DNA from: Cristatella mucedo
Lineage: Eukaryota; Bryozoa; Phylactolaemata; Cristatellidae
Direction of reading: 5' to 3'
Length of the DNA: 25,500 nt
Assembly: GCA_009760855.2 (NCBI GenBank)
Contig: WPIO01000004.1
Coordinates: 11,229,501-11,255,000 of the forward strand
In this document: positions 24,887-25,500 of the stretch, piece by piece
How the letters are laid out: every line of letters begins with the position of its first letter
Numbering within the stretch: position 1 is the first letter of the stretch
Position numbers and translations under genes: made by a program
Notes under the pieces: generated by a model
What the model was told of the DNA's origin: nothing
Databases searched by the model: none
Seen by the model: the letters and a program-made list of their open reading frames with translations, nothing else

Positions 24887-25500
24887 GCAGAAGCAGTCGG
24901 CGGCCGCCAGTGGCATAGGGAGGGGGCTAAAGGGCCCTGCTCCTCATCTAAACCGACTAAAACGTGTATGGGTTCGGCAAGCTACCCGACACCCATTCAA
25001 TCAATCTTCTTATGATTAGTTGCCTCTGAGAAGGTCAAGGTATGTCCACCTCTTTGGCTTAATACTGGCAGTGCACTGCAATAGCTGTCCGGCAATGATT
25101 TCCTGGAAATTGGCGCCAGCTGTGCAGCACCAACTGCACTGTCGACAACAGCTGAGCTGGCACTGCTCGGCCTTTAATTTCGCAAGTCGCATATGACACG
25201 GTTTTTTTTCTTTTTCTGGCACTCTGACATCCTTCCGAGATCTTCTGGTAATGTGTGCTCGACAGAACATGCATGCGATATGCAACGGCACAAGCCTCGA
25301 AGCGGAAGAGGATGTGCAGCTACATATAGACGGCAGCCATTCAGACCAACTGGTCGATGCAGCATGCTGCCATCTCTATCAGGGCTTCAAGCTCAAGCCA
25401 GCTCGGAACTTGAAAGAATATGGGTTTTATCAAATCAAAACAGAAGGAGGGCAGGCAGCATGCTTTGCGACTGTGGCCCGCGACAAGAGGCGATGAGTCT
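24887..25500. other. Right-hand end, no gene recognised
   Basis: Only short open frames with no recognisable domain. The frame at 25251-25496 (+) is unremarkable. Confidence 0.5.

Noticed and set aside
23846-25015. Long open frames of 229-356 codons in all six frames over the minisatellite
   Set aside because: They are produced by a stop-free 14-bp repeat; no start context, domain or splice support distinguishes any frame.

Overview
The window is animal genomic DNA. It is dominated by the introns of one split gene on the minus strand and has no prokaryotic-style ORF density. Evidence for a metazoan is a run of short Ig-like and fibronectin type III (FN3) half-domains separated by introns with good splice signals, degraded non-LTR retrotransposons of the L2/CR1 type, tRNA-derived SINEs, and long (GA)n, (TA)n and CAG-rich tandem repeats. 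I cannot name the species; an invertebrate bilaterian is likely but is inference.

The gene reads leftwards from about 21812 to 1452 and runs off the left edge. Eleven coding exons can be joined by hand. All ten internal junctions are phase 1 and keep the frame open for 663 codons. The joined protein begins with a signal peptide, then four Ig domains, one complete FN3 domain and the first half of a second FN3. Domain order and local motifs match the CDON/BOC/Ihog family of Hedgehog co-receptors. The rest of FN3-2, any third FN3, the membrane span and the tail must lie left of the window. One intron (17242-17485) has a GC donor.

Layout by coordinate: 1-430, decayed L2/CR1-like reverse transcriptase on the minus strand; 693-801, polypurine tract; 897-939, perfect hairpin; 1452-1679, exon 11; 1680-7394, large intron with a SINE, a LINE ORF2 remnant, a (GA)38 tract, a 26-bp hairpin and a LINE 3' end; 7395-8463, exons 10 and 9 with a SINE between them; 8464-12657, intron with two (TA)n tracts, a SINE, a small inverted-repeat transposon and two tandem LINE 3' ends; 12658-18633, exons 8 to 2; 18634-21724, first intron with the second copy of the inverted-repeat transposon; 21725-21812, exon 1 with the signal peptide; 21813-25500, upstream DNA with a 5S-like fragment, two SINEs and a ~0.8-kb 14-bp minisatellite that is open in all six frames.

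There is no convincing second protein-coding gene. The most noteworthy items are the reconstructed co-receptor gene and its uniform phase-1 architecture, a SINE family whose copies keep a hairpin although its sequence differs, a paired MITE family with CAGTCGACT termini, and two near-perfect intronic hairpins.
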